Translations under genes and position numbers: made by a program
Origin: Lolliginicoccus suaedae
Lineage (GTDB): Bacteria > Actinomycetota > Actinomycetes > Mycobacteriales > Mycobacteriaceae
Direction of reading: 5' to 3'
DNA length: 64,000 bases
Assembly (NCBI RefSeq): GCF_008312885.1
Contig: NZ_VSSO01000002.1
Location: forward strand, 359,846-423,845
Notes under the pieces: model-generated
What the model was told of the DNA's origin: nothing
The model's input: the letters and a program-made list of their open reading frames with translations, nothing else
Databases searched by the model: none
Shown here: piece after piece, positions 47,110 through 57,033 of the stretch
Position numbering within the stretch: position 1 is the stretch's first letter
Layout: every line of letters starts with the position of its first letter

Positions 47110-49032
47110 TTATTCGCGCTCGTACACGCTCGCATCATTGAGCATGGACGCGCGCAGCATGTTCTCGGGAACGCCGAGCCCCTCGACGAGGGTGAGCGCG
47201 TGCGGGCGCAGGGACTCGCACAGCTCGTTGACCCCGCGCCGGACGGCCTTGGCGCGCTCCACCGACATGAAGCGGTGCATGATGAACCAGTCGCGATCCG
47301 CCTCGATCTCGGTGAAGACGTACAAGTCGCAGAGGGTCTCGGCGATCTTGCGGGCCTCGTCGTCCTTGATCAGCTCGATGCCGTCGATGAACTCCTCGAG
47401 GATGAGCCGATCGATGTGCGCGGCCCCGGCCTTGAGGATGTGGTCCTGGGCATTGTTGAACGCCTTGAACGCGTCGCCGTTCTTCGCGCCATTGCGCAGT
47501 CGTTGCGCGGCGGTGCGCACGAGGTAGTCCTCCCGGTCGGCGAAGAGCTGCAGCTGCGATGCCCGCCGGGAGAGGTCGCCCTCCTCGACGGACTCATCGC
47601 TGCGGTCGAACAGCGTCTGGATCATCTGCCGCACGCCGGAGCGCTCCCGCACCACGTCACCGGCCATGGTCGCGGCGAAGCGCACCCAATCGGTGGCATC
47701 GTAGTCGCGCACCTCATCGGCGTAGGCGGTGAGCAGCTCCTTCGCCACGAGCTGGGTCAGGACGGTGTTGTCGCCCTCGAAGGTGGTGAAGACATCGGTG
47801 TCAGCCTTGAGGGTGACGATCCGGTTCTCCGAGAGGTAGCCGGCCCCGCCGCAGGCCTCGCGCGACTCCTGGATGGCGCGGGTCGCGTGCCAGGTCTGCG
47901 CCACCTTCAGGCCCGCGGCCCGCTTCTCGAGCGCGCGCTGCGCCTCCGGGTCGGTGTTCTGGCCGGTCTGGATGAGGTGCATCTTGCGCACGAGGTCGTT
48001 CTGCGCGAACGCGAGCGCGTAGGACTTGGCGATCAGCGGCAGCAGGCGCCGCTGGTGCGAGAGATAGTCGAGCAGCACGTTCTCCGGCTCGTCCTTGGCG
48101 GGACGGAACTGGCGGCGCTTGAGCGCGTAGCGGGTGGCGATGCTCAGCGCGACGCGGGCGCCCGCCGCTGCGCCGCCACCGACGCTGACGCGACCGCGCA
48201 CGAGCGTGCCGAGGGTGGTGAAGAAGCGGCGGCTGTCGTTGTCGATCTCGGAGCGGTAGGTGCCGTCCTCCTCGACATCGGCGTACCGGTTGAGGAGGTT
48301 CTCGCGCGGGATCCGCACGTTGTCGAACATGATCCGGCCGTTGTCCACGCCGGGCAGGCCGCCCTTGTGGCCGCAGTCGGAGGTGGTGACGCCGGGCAGA
48401 TCGCCGCCGTTCTCGTCACGGATGGGCACGACGAAGCAATGCACGCCATGCGATTCGCCCTCGGTGATCAGCTGCGCGAACACCGCCGCCATGGTGGCAT
48501 GCTCGGCCGCGCCGCCGATGTAGTCCTTGCGGGACGACGGGGTGGGCGAGTTTATCACGAATTCCTGGGTGTCCGGATCATAGGTGGCGGTCGTCTCGAG
48601 CTGCTGGACGTCGCTGCCATGCCCGGACTCCGTCATCGCGAAGCAACCGAGCAGATCAAGCTTGATCAGCGGACGGATGTACTTGTCGTGATGGCGCTTG
48701 GTGCCGAGGTTCTCCACCGCGCCACCGAAAAGGCCCCACTGCACCCCGGCCTTCACGGTGAGGGAGAGGTCCGCGTAGGCGAGCATCTCGAAGCCCGCGA
48801 CCGCGGCACCGGCATCGCCCGTGCCGCCGTTCTCGCGCGCGAAGCCGCTCTCGGGGTAGCCGGTCTCGACGAGGGCCCGCATCTGCTCGAGTGCACGCGC
48901 GCGGGCGGCCTTCGTGTCGAGCGCCGGGTCGGTGGTGAAGATGTCGGCGGCGAGATACTCGCGGCACTGATCCCGGATCTCTTTCCAGGGGCCGTCGAGT
49001 GCGTCGCGAAGGTATTGCCCAGTGCTGGTCAT
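47110..49032 (-). CDS. Acyl-CoA dehydrogenase/oxidase family protein
   Basis: 640 residues, longer than classic acyl-CoA dehydrogenases (about 380-400) and close to peroxisomal-type acyl-CoA oxidases. Visible parts: the FAD-binding strand GCFAMTESGHGSDVQ, the substrate region PIRDENGGDLPGVTTSDCG, and the helical core ACGGAGYLSENRIVTLKADT with TFEGDNTVLTQLVAKELL. The last 180 residues form an additional helical domain. It probably oxidises a long or modified acyl-CoA; whether it uses oxygen or an electron-transfer flavoprotein is not decided by sequence. ATG 49032. Monocistronic, facing rlmB. Confidence 0.88.
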   Translation of the reverse strand: MTSTGQYLRDALDGPWKEIRDQCREYLAADIFTTDPALDTKAARARALEQMRALVETGYPESGFARENGGTGDAGAAVAGFEMLAYADLSLTVKAGVQWGLFGGAVENLGTKRHHDKYIRPLIKLDLLGCFAMTESGHGSDVQQLETTATYDPDTQEFVINSPTPSSRKDYIGGAAEHATMAAVFAQLITEGESHGVHCFVVPIRDENGGDLPGVTTSDCGHKGGLPGVDNGRIMFDNVRIPRENLLNRYADVEEDGTYRSEIDNDSRRFFTTLGTLVRGRVSVGGGAAAGARVALSIATRYALKRRQFRPAKDEPENVLLDYLSHQRRLLPLIAKSYALAFAQNDLVRKMHLIQTGQNTDPEAQRALEKRAAGLKVAQTWHATRAIQESREACGGAGYLSENRIVTLKADTDVFTTFEGDNTVLTQLVAKELLTAYADEVRDYDATDWVRFAATMAGDVVRERSGVRQMIQTLFDRSDESVEEGDLSRRASQLQLFADREDYLVRTAAQRLRNGAKNGDAFKAFNNAQDHILKAGAAHIDRLILEEFIDGIELIKDDEARKIAETLCDLYVFTEIEADRDWFIMHRFMSVERAKAVRRGVNELCESLRPHALTLVEGLGVPENMLRASMLNDASVYERE

Positions 49033-49136
49033 GACTTCGACGATAACCGCACTCGCGAGGGTTGGCAGGGTGTTCTCAGGGCCCGCTCAGGAACGTGTCC
49101 ATGCGGCCCTGCGTCGCTGGTGCCATCATGGGAGGC

Positions 49137-49373
49137 ATGATGATGGTGCTCCTGGCGGTCGTGGCGATCACGTTGCTCGTCCTCGCCGTAGCGACGATCA
49201 TGCGGCTCAGCGCGGTACCAGCGCCCGGGGACTCCCGCCCGGAATTGCCGCGCAGGCGCAGCGCCGCGGAGGAAGAGGTGCGGCGCCGGTTCGCGGCGGG
49301 GGAGCTCACCGAGGTCGAATACATCGAGAAGCTCGCGATCCTGCGCATGGACGACGAGCAGGACCAGCCCTAG
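49137..49373 (+). CDS. SHOCT-domain small membrane protein
   Basis: About 78 residues: one N-terminal membrane segment (MVLLAVVAITLLVLAVATIM), a short charged linker and a C-terminal SHOCT helix pair, AEEEVRRRFAAGELTEVEYI. SHOCT domains are short oligomerisation modules found at the C terminus of many membrane proteins. Several in-frame ATGs are clustered at 49128, 49137, 49140 and 49143; GGAGG at 49131-49135 best serves 49143. It is upstream of and in the same direction as hemL, 57 bp away. Function unknown. Confidence 0.7.
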   Translation: MMMVLLAVVAITLLVLAVATIMRLSAVPAPGDSRPELPRRRSAAEEEVRRRFAAGELTEVEYIEKLAILRMDDEQDQP

Positions 49374-49430
49374 CCGCCGTACTACACCCCGTCGTCGACG
49401 TCCGCGCGCGAAGCTGGAACACTGGTAGCC

Positions 49431-50765
49431 GTGACCGAGCCCCACGACCACGCCCACGTGCCCCGTTCCGCCCAGCTCTTCGACCGTGCCTCCCGCGTGA
49501 TCCCCGGCGGAGTGAACTCGCCGGTGCGCGCGTTCGGCGCGGTGGGGGGAGTGCCCCGGTTCATCAAGGAGGCGCGCGGGCCCTGGCTGGTGGATGTCGA
49601 TGGCAATCGCTATGTGGACCTGATCTGCTCCTGGGGGCCGATGATCCTGGGGCATGCCCACCCCGCCGTGGTCGAGGCCGTGCGCGAGACAACCCTCAAG
49701 GGCACCTCGTTCGGAGCACCCACCGAGGGGGAGGTCGAGCTCGCCGAGGAGATCGTGCGCCGCGTGGAGCCGGTTGACCAGGTGCGGCTGGTCAACTCGG
49801 GCACGGAGGCGACGATGAGCGCGGTGCGTTTGGCCCGCGGCTTCACGGGGCGCAGCAAGATCATCAAGTTCGCTGGCTGCTACCACGGGCACGTCGATTC
49901 CCTGCTCGCGCACGCGGGCTCCGGCGTCGCGACCTATGCCCTGCCGACCTCGCCGGGCGTCACCGGCGCGCAGGCGGCCGACACCATCGTGCTGCCCTAC
50001 AACGATCTCGGCGCAGTCCGCGAGGCGTTCGCCCGGCACGAGGGCGAGATCGCCGCGGTGATCACCGAGGCAGCGGCGGGCAACATGGGCGCGGTCGCGC
50101 CGCTGCCCGGGTTCAACGAGGGTCTGCGCGCGACCTGCCACGCGAACGGCGCGCTGCTCATCATGGATGAAGTGATGACCGGCTTCCGCGTCAGCGCATC
50201 CGGCTGGCACGGCATCGACGGCGTGGCCGGTGATCTCTATACGTTCGGCAAGGTCATGAGCGGAGGCCTGCCGGCAGCGGCGTTCGGTGGCCGGGCCGAC
50301 ATCATGGCGCACCTCGCTCCGAGCGGATCGGTCTACCAGGCCGGGACGTTGTCGGGGAACCCGGTGGCCGTCGCTGCCGGGCTCGCGACGCTGCGCCACG
50401 CCACCCCCGAGGTGTATGCGGCGCTGCGGCGCAACCACGCCGCGCTGCGCGAGCTGCTCGCCGATGCCCTCGATGCCGTGGGCATCGCGCACCATGTCCA
50501 ATCAGCGGCAACTATGGTGAGCGTGTTCTTCACCGATCATTCCGTGCAAGACTATGCACAGGTGAAGGCGAGCGAGACGTGGCGATATCCGGCGTTCTTC
50601 CATGCCCTCCTCGACCGGGGCGTGTATGCGCCACCGAGCGCGTTCGAGGCATGGTTCGTCTCGGCTGCCCTCGATGACGAGGCGTTCGAGGTGATCGCGC
50701 GAGCGGTGCCAGCAGCGGCGGAGGCCGCGGCGGCCGCGACACCGCCCGAGCCCGTTAAGGCCTGA
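49431..50765 (+). CDS. hemL: Glutamate-1-semialdehyde 2,1-aminomutase
   Basis: 444 residues. It makes 5-aminolevulinate for haem synthesis in the C5 pathway. The PLP-dependent class III aminotransferase fold shows [20 protein letters not shown] at the start, [17 protein letters not shown], the [14 protein letters not shown] Asp, and the PLP Lys in [18 protein letters not shown]. The GTG start is at 49431. It heads the haem/cytochrome c operon, as in M. tuberculosis (Rv0524). Confidence 0.95.
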   Translation: MTEPHDHAHVPRSAQLFDRASRVIPGGVNSPVRAFGAVGGVPRFIKEARGPWLVDVDGNRYVDLICSWGPMILGHAHPAVVEAVRETTLKGTSFGAPTEGEVELAEEIVRRVEPVDQVRLVNSGTEATMSAVRLARGFTGRSKIIKFAGCYHGHVDSLLAHAGSGVATYALPTSPGVTGAQAADTIVLPYNDLGAVREAFARHEGEIAAVITEAAAGNMGAVAPLPGFNEGLRATCHANGALLIMDEVMTGFRVSASGWHGIDGVAGDLYTFGKVMSGGLPAAAFGGRADIMAHLAPSGSVYQAGTLSGNPVAVAAGLATLRHATPEVYAALRRNHAALRELLADALDAVGIAHHVQSAATMVSVFFTDHSVQDYAQVKASETWRYPAFFHALLDRGVYAPPSAFEAWFVSAALDDEAFEVIARAVPAAAEAAAAATPPEPVKA

Positions 50766-50796
50766 CAGGACGACATCCGCTCTAGGAGGATGAGAC

Positions 50797-51462
50797 GTGA
50801 CCGACCCCAGCAATGACCGCGCGCGCTCGAGCGACATCCGCACGATCGTGCATCTCGTGCGCCACGGCGAGGTGCACAACCCCAACGGCATCCTCTATGG
50901 CCGCCTTCCCGGCTTCCGGCTCTCGGAGACCGGCCAGGACCAGGCACGGCTCGTCGGCAAGGCCCTCGCTGGCCATGACATCACCCATGTCGTCGCGTCC
51001 CCGCTGCTGCGCGCGCAGCAGACCGCGGCACCGATCGCCGAGGAGCATGGGCTCCAGGTCGCTACCGATGAGGACCTCATCGAGGCGGACAACCAGTTCG
51101 AGGGCCTGCGCGTCTCGGTCGGCGATGGCGCGCTGCGCCGCCCGCGGCACTGGATGAAGCTGCGCGATCCGTTCACGCCATCCTGGGGCGAGCCCTACTT
51201 GCAGATCGCGCACCGCATGCTGGCCGCGGTCAACACTGCTCGCGCCAATGCTTCCGGCCACGAGGCGGTCTGCGTGAGCCACCAGCTACCAGTGTGGTCG
51301 TTGCGGCGGTTCCTGCAGGGGCAGCGGCTCTGGCACGATCCGCGCCATCGGCAGTGCTCGCTGGCGTCGCTGACCTCCCTGGTCTACGAGGGCGATGAGC
51401 TGATCGACATCGTGTACTCCGAGCCGGCGGGAGCCTCGGACCCCACGGTGACGGGGGCATGA
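50797..51462 (+). CDS. Histidine phosphatase family protein
   Basis: 221 residues from GTG 50797 with an AGGAGGATGAG site. The phosphoglycerate mutase-like RHG motif is HLVRHGEVHNPNGILYGRLP and the second catalytic His is in VCVSHQLPVWSLRRF. Other members of this subgroup are broad phosphatases. The substrate here is unknown. The orthologue Rv0525 occupies the same place between hemL and the thioredoxin gene. The stop overlaps the next ATG by 4 nt. Confidence 0.88.
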   Translation: MTDPSNDRARSSDIRTIVHLVRHGEVHNPNGILYGRLPGFRLSETGQDQARLVGKALAGHDITHVVASPLLRAQQTAAPIAEEHGLQVATDEDLIEADNQFEGLRVSVGDGALRRPRHWMKLRDPFTPSWGEPYLQIAHRMLAAVNTARANASGHEAVCVSHQLPVWSLRRFLQGQRLWHDPRHRQCSLASLTSLVYEGDELIDIVYSEPAGASDPTVTGA

Positions 51463-52058
51463 GACCGCGTTCCCCGCGACGCTGGACCTGGGCCGCTGCG
51501 GCAGCCCTGGCTGGCTCGCTGCTCGTGGGTTGTGCCTCCGGCGATGATGCCGTCGTCTACGGGGGCACCTTCAACTTCGTCTCCCCGGGCGGGCAGACCG
51601 AGATCTTCTATGATCCGCCCGCCGAGCGCGGCACGGCGGGCGCGATCTCCGGTCCCTCGGTGATGCAGCCGGAGGAGACCATCGCCCTCTCGGACTATGC
51701 GGGCGAGGTCGTCGTGCTGAACGTATGGGGCCAGTGGTGCGCGCCCTGCCGCACCGAGATGCCCCAGCTGCAAGAGGTCTACGACAACACCAAGGATCTC
51801 GGCGTGCAGCTCATCGGCATCAACGTCCGGGACCGGCAGATCGACAAGGCGCAGGACTTCATCACGGACTTCGGCCTCACCTTTCCCTCCATCTACGATC
51901 CGCCGATGCGGACCCTCCTCGCGCTGGGCGGCATCCCCACGAGCGTCGTGCCCATGACCGTGGTCCTCGACCGGGAGCACCGCGTCGCCGCTGTGTTCCT
52001 CAAGGACCTCCTCGCCGAGGATCTCCAGCCGGTGGTCGAGCGGGTGGCGGCCGAATGA
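51459..52058 (+). CDS. TlpA/ResA-like thiol-disulfide oxidoreductase lipoprotein
   Basis: 199 residues. The lipobox LAGSLLVGCAS makes it a membrane-anchored extracytoplasmic protein. The thioredoxin-fold active site is WGQWCAPCRTEMPQL (C-x-x-C at about 93-96). It would keep apocytochrome c haem-binding Cys reduced, receiving electrons from CcdA. It is coupled by ATGA to both neighbours, in the Rv0526 position. Confidence 0.93.
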   Translation: MRPRSPRRWTWAAAAALAGSLLVGCASGDDAVVYGGTFNFVSPGGQTEIFYDPPAERGTAGAISGPSVMQPEETIALSDYAGEVVVLNVWGQWCAPCRTEMPQLQEVYDNTKDLGVQLIGINVRDRQIDKAQDFITDFGLTFPSIYDPPMRTLLALGGIPTSVVPMTVVLDREHRVAAVFLKDLLAEDLQPVVERVAAE

Positions 52059-52888
52059 CCACCGTGCTCCTCGCCGCGTCCATCGGCGAGACCTTCCGCG
52101 ATACCGCTGTCGCCGGGCCCATGCTGGCCGCGATCGTTGTCGCGGTGCTCGCGGGCTTCGTCTCGTTCGCCTCGCCGTGCGTCATCCCCCTCGTGCCGGG
52201 CTACCTCTCCTACCTAGCGGGACTGGTCGGTGCCGAGGCACCTCCGGCGACGGTCGAGCAAGCCAGCGGCACGACGACCCTCACTACGATCCGGGATCGC
52301 ACCCGATGGCGCGTGGCCGGGGCCGTAGCGCTGTTCGTCGGGGGCTTCACCGTGGTGTTCGTCCTCGCGACGGCATCGGTGTTCGGCATGATCGGGGCCC
52401 TGAGCCTCAATCGCGAGCTGCTCCAGCGCGTCGGCGGGGTCGTCACGATCCTCATGGGGCTGGTCTTCCTCGGACTGATCCCGGCCTTGCAGCGAGAGGC
52501 ACGATTCTCGCCGCGGCGCTTCACGTCCCTGCTCGGGGCACCCGTCCTCGGCGGGATCTTCGGCCTGGGCTGGACACCGTGCCTGGGCCCGACGCTGGCC
52601 GGGGTGATCTCGCTCGCCGCCGGCACCGAGGGCACGACCGCCACCCGCGGCGTGATCCTCATCATCGCCTACTGCATGGGGCTCGGACTGCCCTTCGTGA
52701 TCCTGGCCTTCGGCTCGACCGCCGCCCTCCGCGGTGTCGGCTGGCTGCGCCGCAACGCGAGGCTGGTGCAGGTGATAGGCGGGATCATGCTCATCGCCGT
52801 CGGCGTTGCCCTGGTCACCGGTGCGTGGGAGCTGTTCGTCGGCTGGGCGCGCGATGCGTTCATCACCGATACGGTGCTGCCGATCTGA
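52055..52888 (+). CDS. ccdA: Cytochrome c biogenesis protein CcdA
   Basis: 277 residues, about six membrane segments. Its two redox Cys are in the typical places: FASPCVIPLVPGYLSYLAGL and FGLGWTPCLGPTLAGV. It moves electrons from cytosolic thioredoxin to the outside thiol protein (the TlpA-like neighbour). ATG 52055 overlaps the preceding stop by 4 nt. The next gene, resB, follows after about 85 bp. Confidence 0.95.
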   Translation: MTTVLLAASIGETFRDTAVAGPMLAAIVVAVLAGFVSFASPCVIPLVPGYLSYLAGLVGAEAPPATVEQASGTTTLTTIRDRTRWRVAGAVALFVGGFTVVFVLATASVFGMIGALSLNRELLQRVGGVVTILMGLVFLGLIPALQREARFSPRRFTSLLGAPVLGGIFGLGWTPCLGPTLAGVISLAAGTEGTTATRGVILIIAYCMGLGLPFVILAFGSTAALRGVGWLRRNARLVQVIGGIMLIAVGVALVTGAWELFVGWARDAFITDTVLPI

Positions 52889-52974
52889 TGGGCCACCACA
52901 CAGATGAGCAACCATTGATCGACGGGGAACGAGGCGCCCGCCACAGTGCGCGCGCCCGGGAATGGGGAGGATGA

Positions 52975-54570
52975 GTGCTACGCAAGGCCTTGGCCACGCT
53001 ACGGAACCTGTGGCGGAGCCTCACCAGCATGAGCACCGCTCTGGTGCTGCTGTTCCTGCTCGCCCTCGCGGCCGTGCCGGGCGCGCTGCTGCCGCAGCGC
53101 AGCCTCAACTCGCAGAAGGTGGCGCAATACATCGCTGACCGGCCCACTATCGGTCCGGTCCTCGACACGCTCGGCTTCTTCGACGTCTTCAGCAGCTTCT
53201 GGTTCACCGCGATCTACGCGTTGCTGTTCATCTCGCTGGTGGGCTGCATCCTGCCTCGCGCGGCTGATCACTGGCGCGCCATGCGGCAACCCGTGGTGCG
53301 CGTGCCCCGCAACCTCGCGCGGCTGCCCCGCCACGCCGTTGGTACCGCTGGCGCCCCGGCCGAGGAGGTCGCTGGCCGGGCGGAGCACCTGTTCCGACGG
53401 TGGCGCACCAGCATCCGTCGCGAGGGCGGTGTCATCGAGATCTCGGCGGAGCGCGGCCACTCCCGCGAGCTCGGCAACCTGGTCTTCCACGTCGCGCTGG
53501 TCTGCGTCCTCGCCACCGTGGCGATCGGTCGCGTCCTCGGCTACGAGGGCTCGGTCATTGTCATCGCCGATGACGGGCCAGGCTTCTGCAGCGCGAGCCC
53601 CGCGGTGTATGACTCGTTCCGCGCGGGCCTCGACGTCGACGGCACTGATCTGGCGCAGTTCTGCGTCCGTGTCAAGGACTTCCAGGCTGATTACCTGCCC
53701 ACTGGCCAGGCGGAGATGTTCACCTCCAACATCGAGTACCAGGCGGGCGAGGATCTCGTCACGGGCACCTGGCGCCCCTATCGGCTGCGCGTCAACGAGC
53801 CGCTGCGCATCGAGGGCGATCGCGTGTACCTGATCGGCCATGGATTCGCGCCCACCTTCACCGTGACTTTCCCCAATGGGGAGGAGCGCACTGAGACCCT
53901 GCAGTTCGCGCCGGAGGAGGCCACGACTTTCCTCAGCTCGGGGGCAATGCGCTTCGATCCGCCCGGTGGGCTGTACGAGGACAATGCCGAGCGGCGGAAG
54001 AACCAGATCGCCATCGAGGGCCTGTTCGCGCCCACCGCGGCCTTCCCTGACGGCACGCTGCTCACCTCGTCGTTCCCCGCGATGCTCGACCCCGCCGTGG
54101 CCATCGACATCTATCGCGGCGATACCGGGCTCGACACTGGCAAGCCACAGAGCATCTTCGCGCTCGATCAATCGATGATCGAGCAGGACCGCCTCGTCCG
54201 CGAGGCGCGGGTCAACCTGTACCCCGGGGAGTCGGAGATCCTCGACGACGGCACCGAGGTGCGCTTCGACGGGGCCGAGGAATGGGTATCGCTGCAGGTA
54301 TCGCATGATCCCGCGCAGAAGTGGGTGCTCGTCTCGGCCGTGACGATGACACTGGGCCTGCTGATGTCGCTGACGATCACCCGCCGCCGGGTCTGGGTCC
54401 GCATCGGGGAAGGACCAGCAGGCCCCGGCGACGATGAACGACGTACTGTAGTAGAGATGGGTGGCCTGGCCCGCACCGACCAGGCCGGGTGGGGCAACGA
54501 GTTCGACGAGCTCGTCGAGGAGCTCGGGCTGCGCCGTTCCGATAGCGGTGACGATGGCCGCAATGCCTAG
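52975..54570 (+). CDS. resB: Cytochrome c biogenesis protein ResB
   Basis: 531 residues from GTG 52975 (GGGGAGG site). Membrane segments occur near residues 18-35, 67-88 and 165-185, with a final one near 460. A large extracytoplasmic domain lies between. With CcsB it forms the system II complex that carries haem out and attaches it to apocytochrome c. The N-terminal SMSTALVLLFLLALAAVPGA and YEGSVIVIADDGPGF segments match the family (Rv0528 position). The extracytoplasmic loop carries a pair of Cys (FCSASP and QFCVRV). Confidence 0.93.
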   Translation: MLRKALATLRNLWRSLTSMSTALVLLFLLALAAVPGALLPQRSLNSQKVAQYIADRPTIGPVLDTLGFFDVFSSFWFTAIYALLFISLVGCILPRAADHWRAMRQPVVRVPRNLARLPRHAVGTAGAPAEEVAGRAEHLFRRWRTSIRREGGVIEISAERGHSRELGNLVFHVALVCVLATVAIGRVLGYEGSVIVIADDGPGFCSASPAVYDSFRAGLDVDGTDLAQFCVRVKDFQADYLPTGQAEMFTSNIEYQAGEDLVTGTWRPYRLRVNEPLRIEGDRVYLIGHGFAPTFTVTFPNGEERTETLQFAPEEATTFLSSGAMRFDPPGGLYEDNAERRKNQIAIEGLFAPTAAFPDGTLLTSSFPAMLDPAVAIDIYRGDTGLDTGKPQSIFALDQSMIEQDRLVREARVNLYPGESEILDDGTEVRFDGAEEWVSLQVSHDPAQKWVLVSAVTMTLGLLMSLTITRRRVWVRIGEGPAGPGDDERRTVVEMGGLARTDQAGWGNEFDELVEELGLRRSDSGDDGRNA

Positions 54571-54603
54571 CGCAACAGGCAACACGAGAAACTGGAGTGC
54601 CGA

Positions 54604-55584
54604 ATGAACGTGGATCCTGAGCTCGCGCGCTGGAGCGATGGCGCCTTCCAGGTTGCTTTCGCCATCTACGTGCTCGCCATGGTGATGTTCGCCGGGCAGT
54701 ACGCCACCTCGCGCGTGCGTGCCTCGCAGCAGCGCGAGCTCGCCGGCGTGACCGCTGGCGCCTCGGGGGCTTCGCGCTCGCCAGCTCCGGCGCGGCCCGC
54801 GCAACGGACCTGGTTCGACAAGTTCGGCGGCATGGGTTATGCCCTCGTCATCCTCGGCGCGGTGTTCCAGCTCGCCTCCATCGTGCTCCGGGGATTCTCG
54901 GCGGGCAGGTTCCCGCTCGGCAACATGTACGAGTTCGTCTCCGGCATGGTGCTCGCCACTGTCGTCGGGGGCCTCGTCTTCGTCCGCAAGCCCGAGCATC
55001 GCCCGCTCTGGATCTTCATCCTCGCGCCCGTCGTGGCGCTGGTCTTCGTCGCGGGAACCGTGCTGTACGCCGACTCCGCCCCCGTGGTGCCAGCGCTGAG
55101 GTCGTTCTGGCTGCCGATCCACGTCTCGCTCGCCGTGCTCGGCAGTGGCCTGTTCCTCGTCTCGGGCGTCGCGAGCCTGATGTTCCTCGTCCGCTACGCG
55201 CTCATCGAGGGTCGCACCGAGGATGCCCGTCCCGGGGGAGTGCGCGGTCGCATCGCGAGCCGCCTCCCGGAGGCGCGGACCCTCGACCGCATCGCCTACC
55301 GCGTCACGATCGTGGCGTTCCCCATCTTCGGGCTGGGCGTCATCCTCGGTGCGGTATGGGCCGAGGCAGCGTGGGGCCGGTTCTGGGGCTGGGACCCCAA
55401 GGAGACCATGTCGTTCGTGACCTGGGTGGTCTACGCCGCATACCTGCATGCCCGCGCCACTGCTGGCTGGCGGGATGCCAAGGCCGCCTGGATCAACGTC
55501 GTGGGCTTCCTAGCGATCGTGTTCAACCTGTTCTTCATCAACATGGTGATCTCCGGGCTGCACTCCTACGCCGGACTGAACTAG
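54604..55584 (+). CDS. ccsB: Cytochrome c biogenesis protein CcsB (CcsA family)
   Basis: 326 residues with about eight membrane segments. The diagnostic tryptophan-rich WWD loop is WGRFWGWDPKETMSFVTWVV, which binds haem on the outer face; a conserved His lies in LPIHVSLAVLG. Together with ResB it is the system II haem lyase. ATG 54604 follows resB by 33 bp. A palindromic repeat lies 31 bp after the stop, facing the convergent antiporter gene. Confidence 0.95.
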   Translation: MNVDPELARWSDGAFQVAFAIYVLAMVMFAGQYATSRVRASQQRELAGVTAGASGASRSPAPARPAQRTWFDKFGGMGYALVILGAVFQLASIVLRGFSAGRFPLGNMYEFVSGMVLATVVGGLVFVRKPEHRPLWIFILAPVVALVFVAGTVLYADSAPVVPALRSFWLPIHVSLAVLGSGLFLVSGVASLMFLVRYALIEGRTEDARPGGVRGRIASRLPEARTLDRIAYRVTIVAFPIFGLGVILGAVWAEAAWGRFWGWDPKETMSFVTWVVYAAYLHARATAGWRDAKAAWINVVGFLAIVFNLFFINMVISGLHSYAGLN

Positions 55585-55615
55585 CGGGGCGAGCGGGGCT
55601 GCCCGCCTCTGCCAA

Positions 55616-55682
55616 ATCTGCTGGTCAATGTCACGTTCTCGAGCCCGTGTCGCGGCGTGTCGCGTGACAATGGCTAGCAGAT
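55616..55682. repeat. Dispersed palindromic repeat, family 2, copy B
   Basis: ATCTGCT (55616-55622) with AGCAGAT (55676-55682) and TGTCA (55629-55633) with TGACA (55665-55669) form nested arms spaced as in copy A. The core CGCGGCGTGTCGCGTGACA (55651-55669) differs from copy A at one base. It lies between the convergent ccsB and antiporter genes. Confidence 0.8.
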
Positions 55683-55710
55683 CCCGCTCGGGCAGATCCC
55701 GCTCGATCCC

Positions 55711-56814
55711 CTACGCGCGGGCGAGCCTCTTGCGTGCTTCGTGCACCGCGAGCAGGAGCAGCCAGAACGCGGTGATGGGGATGACGAACCACAGCATGGC
55801 CGCGCCAAACGGCTCGAGCGCATCGTGATCAGTGGCATCGAGCACGAGGTAGCCGAGGTAGGCGACGTAGAAGGCCACGAACACCCCGCCCTCCCAGCGG
55901 GCCACCGCGAGACCCGTGAAGGCGACCGGGAGCAGCACGAGTGCTACCGCGATCATGATGGGCAGGTCGAAGCCCACCGCACCGGGCACGACGTCGATCC
56001 CGCTGGGCGCCACCACTGCGGTGATGCCGAGCACGGCGCCGATGTTGAAGATATTGCTGCCCACCACATTTCCGACAGCAAGGTCGACCTGCCCCTTGCG
56101 GACGGCGATGACAGCGGTAGCGAGCTCCGGCAAGGACGTCCCGATGGCAACCACGGTGAGGCCGATGACGAGATCACTGAGGCCGAAGGCCGAGGCAATG
56201 GTGGTGGCGCCATGCACGAGCAGCTGCGCCCCGGCGACGAGCATCCCTACCCCGATCAGCACCAGCAGCGTGCTCATGGCTGCTTGCTTCGCGCGCGACC
56301 GGGAAGGGGCGCTGCCGGGTGCCGGGCTGGCATCGGAGACTGGTTCCTCACGGTCGCCCGGGTCGCTCCGGGTGGCAGTGACTAGCGCCACCAGGTAGGC
56401 CACGAGGAGTGCCAGCAGGATCAGGCCGTCGATCCGGCTGATCGCGCCGTCGAGCGCGAGCCCGAGCAACAGCAGCGAGAACCCGATCATCACGGGGATG
56501 TCGGTCCGCACGATCCGGGAGGTCACGACCAGAGGGGCGAGGAGGGCACCGACGCCAAGGATGAGGAAGATGTTGGCGATGTTGGAGCCCACCACGTTGC
56601 CGATCGCGAGGCCGGGGTAGCCGTTGAGCGCGGCGCCGGTGCTGACCGCGAGCTCGGGCGCGGATGTTGCGAAGGACACGACGGTGAGTCCGACGACAAG
56701 CGCGGACATGCCGATGCTCTGGGCGAGCGACGTCGCGCCCCGGACAAGCAGTTCTCCGCCGCCGACGAGGAGGATTAGGCCTCCTACCAGCGACAATAGA
56801 GTCATCACGCTCAC
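55711..56814 (-). CDS. Calcium/sodium antiporter (CaCA, YrbG-like)
   Basis: 367 residues, ten membrane segments expected. The two inverted alpha repeats are present: FATSAPELAVSTG followed by GNVVGSNIANIFLILG in the first, and GTSLPELATAV followed by GNVVGSNIFNIGAVLG in the second. A charged cytoplasmic loop (SDPGDREEPVSD) separates the halves. It exchanges Na+ or H+ for Ca2+. GTG 56814 is used; it is monocistronic. Confidence 0.92.
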   Translation of the reverse strand: MSVMTLLSLVGGLILLVGGGELLVRGATSLAQSIGMSALVVGLTVVSFATSAPELAVSTGAALNGYPGLAIGNVVGSNIANIFLILGVGALLAPLVVTSRIVRTDIPVMIGFSLLLLGLALDGAISRIDGLILLALLVAYLVALVTATRSDPGDREEPVSDASPAPGSAPSRSRAKQAAMSTLLVLIGVGMLVAGAQLLVHGATTIASAFGLSDLVIGLTVVAIGTSLPELATAVIAVRKGQVDLAVGNVVGSNIFNIGAVLGITAVVAPSGIDVVPGAVGFDLPIMIAVALVLLPVAFTGLAVARWEGGVFVAFYVAYLGYLVLDATDHDALEPFGAAMLWFVIPITAFWLLLLAVHEARKRLARA

Positions 56815-57033
56815 GCTGCAACGGTAGCACGCGGGCGGTTCGGTGGCTCGCTGCCTGGAGCTGGGCGGACTCCGGGAAGGCTCTTCACGTCCCTGCTGTT
56901 GATCTCATGATGTGGGAGGCCGCTTCGGGAGGGGTTGCGCGGGGGCGTCCGATGGTGCTTACTCAATAGCGGCGACCAATCGGGGGATTGTCGCTTCCAT
57001 CATTCAGTTCACGCGCTTCAGGGGGAGGTGGCG

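Noticed and set aside
52999-55449. An 816-codon open frame antisense to resB and ccsB
   Set aside because: Shadow of two recognised genes; composition is Arg/Glu/Asp/His-rich with no family signal.
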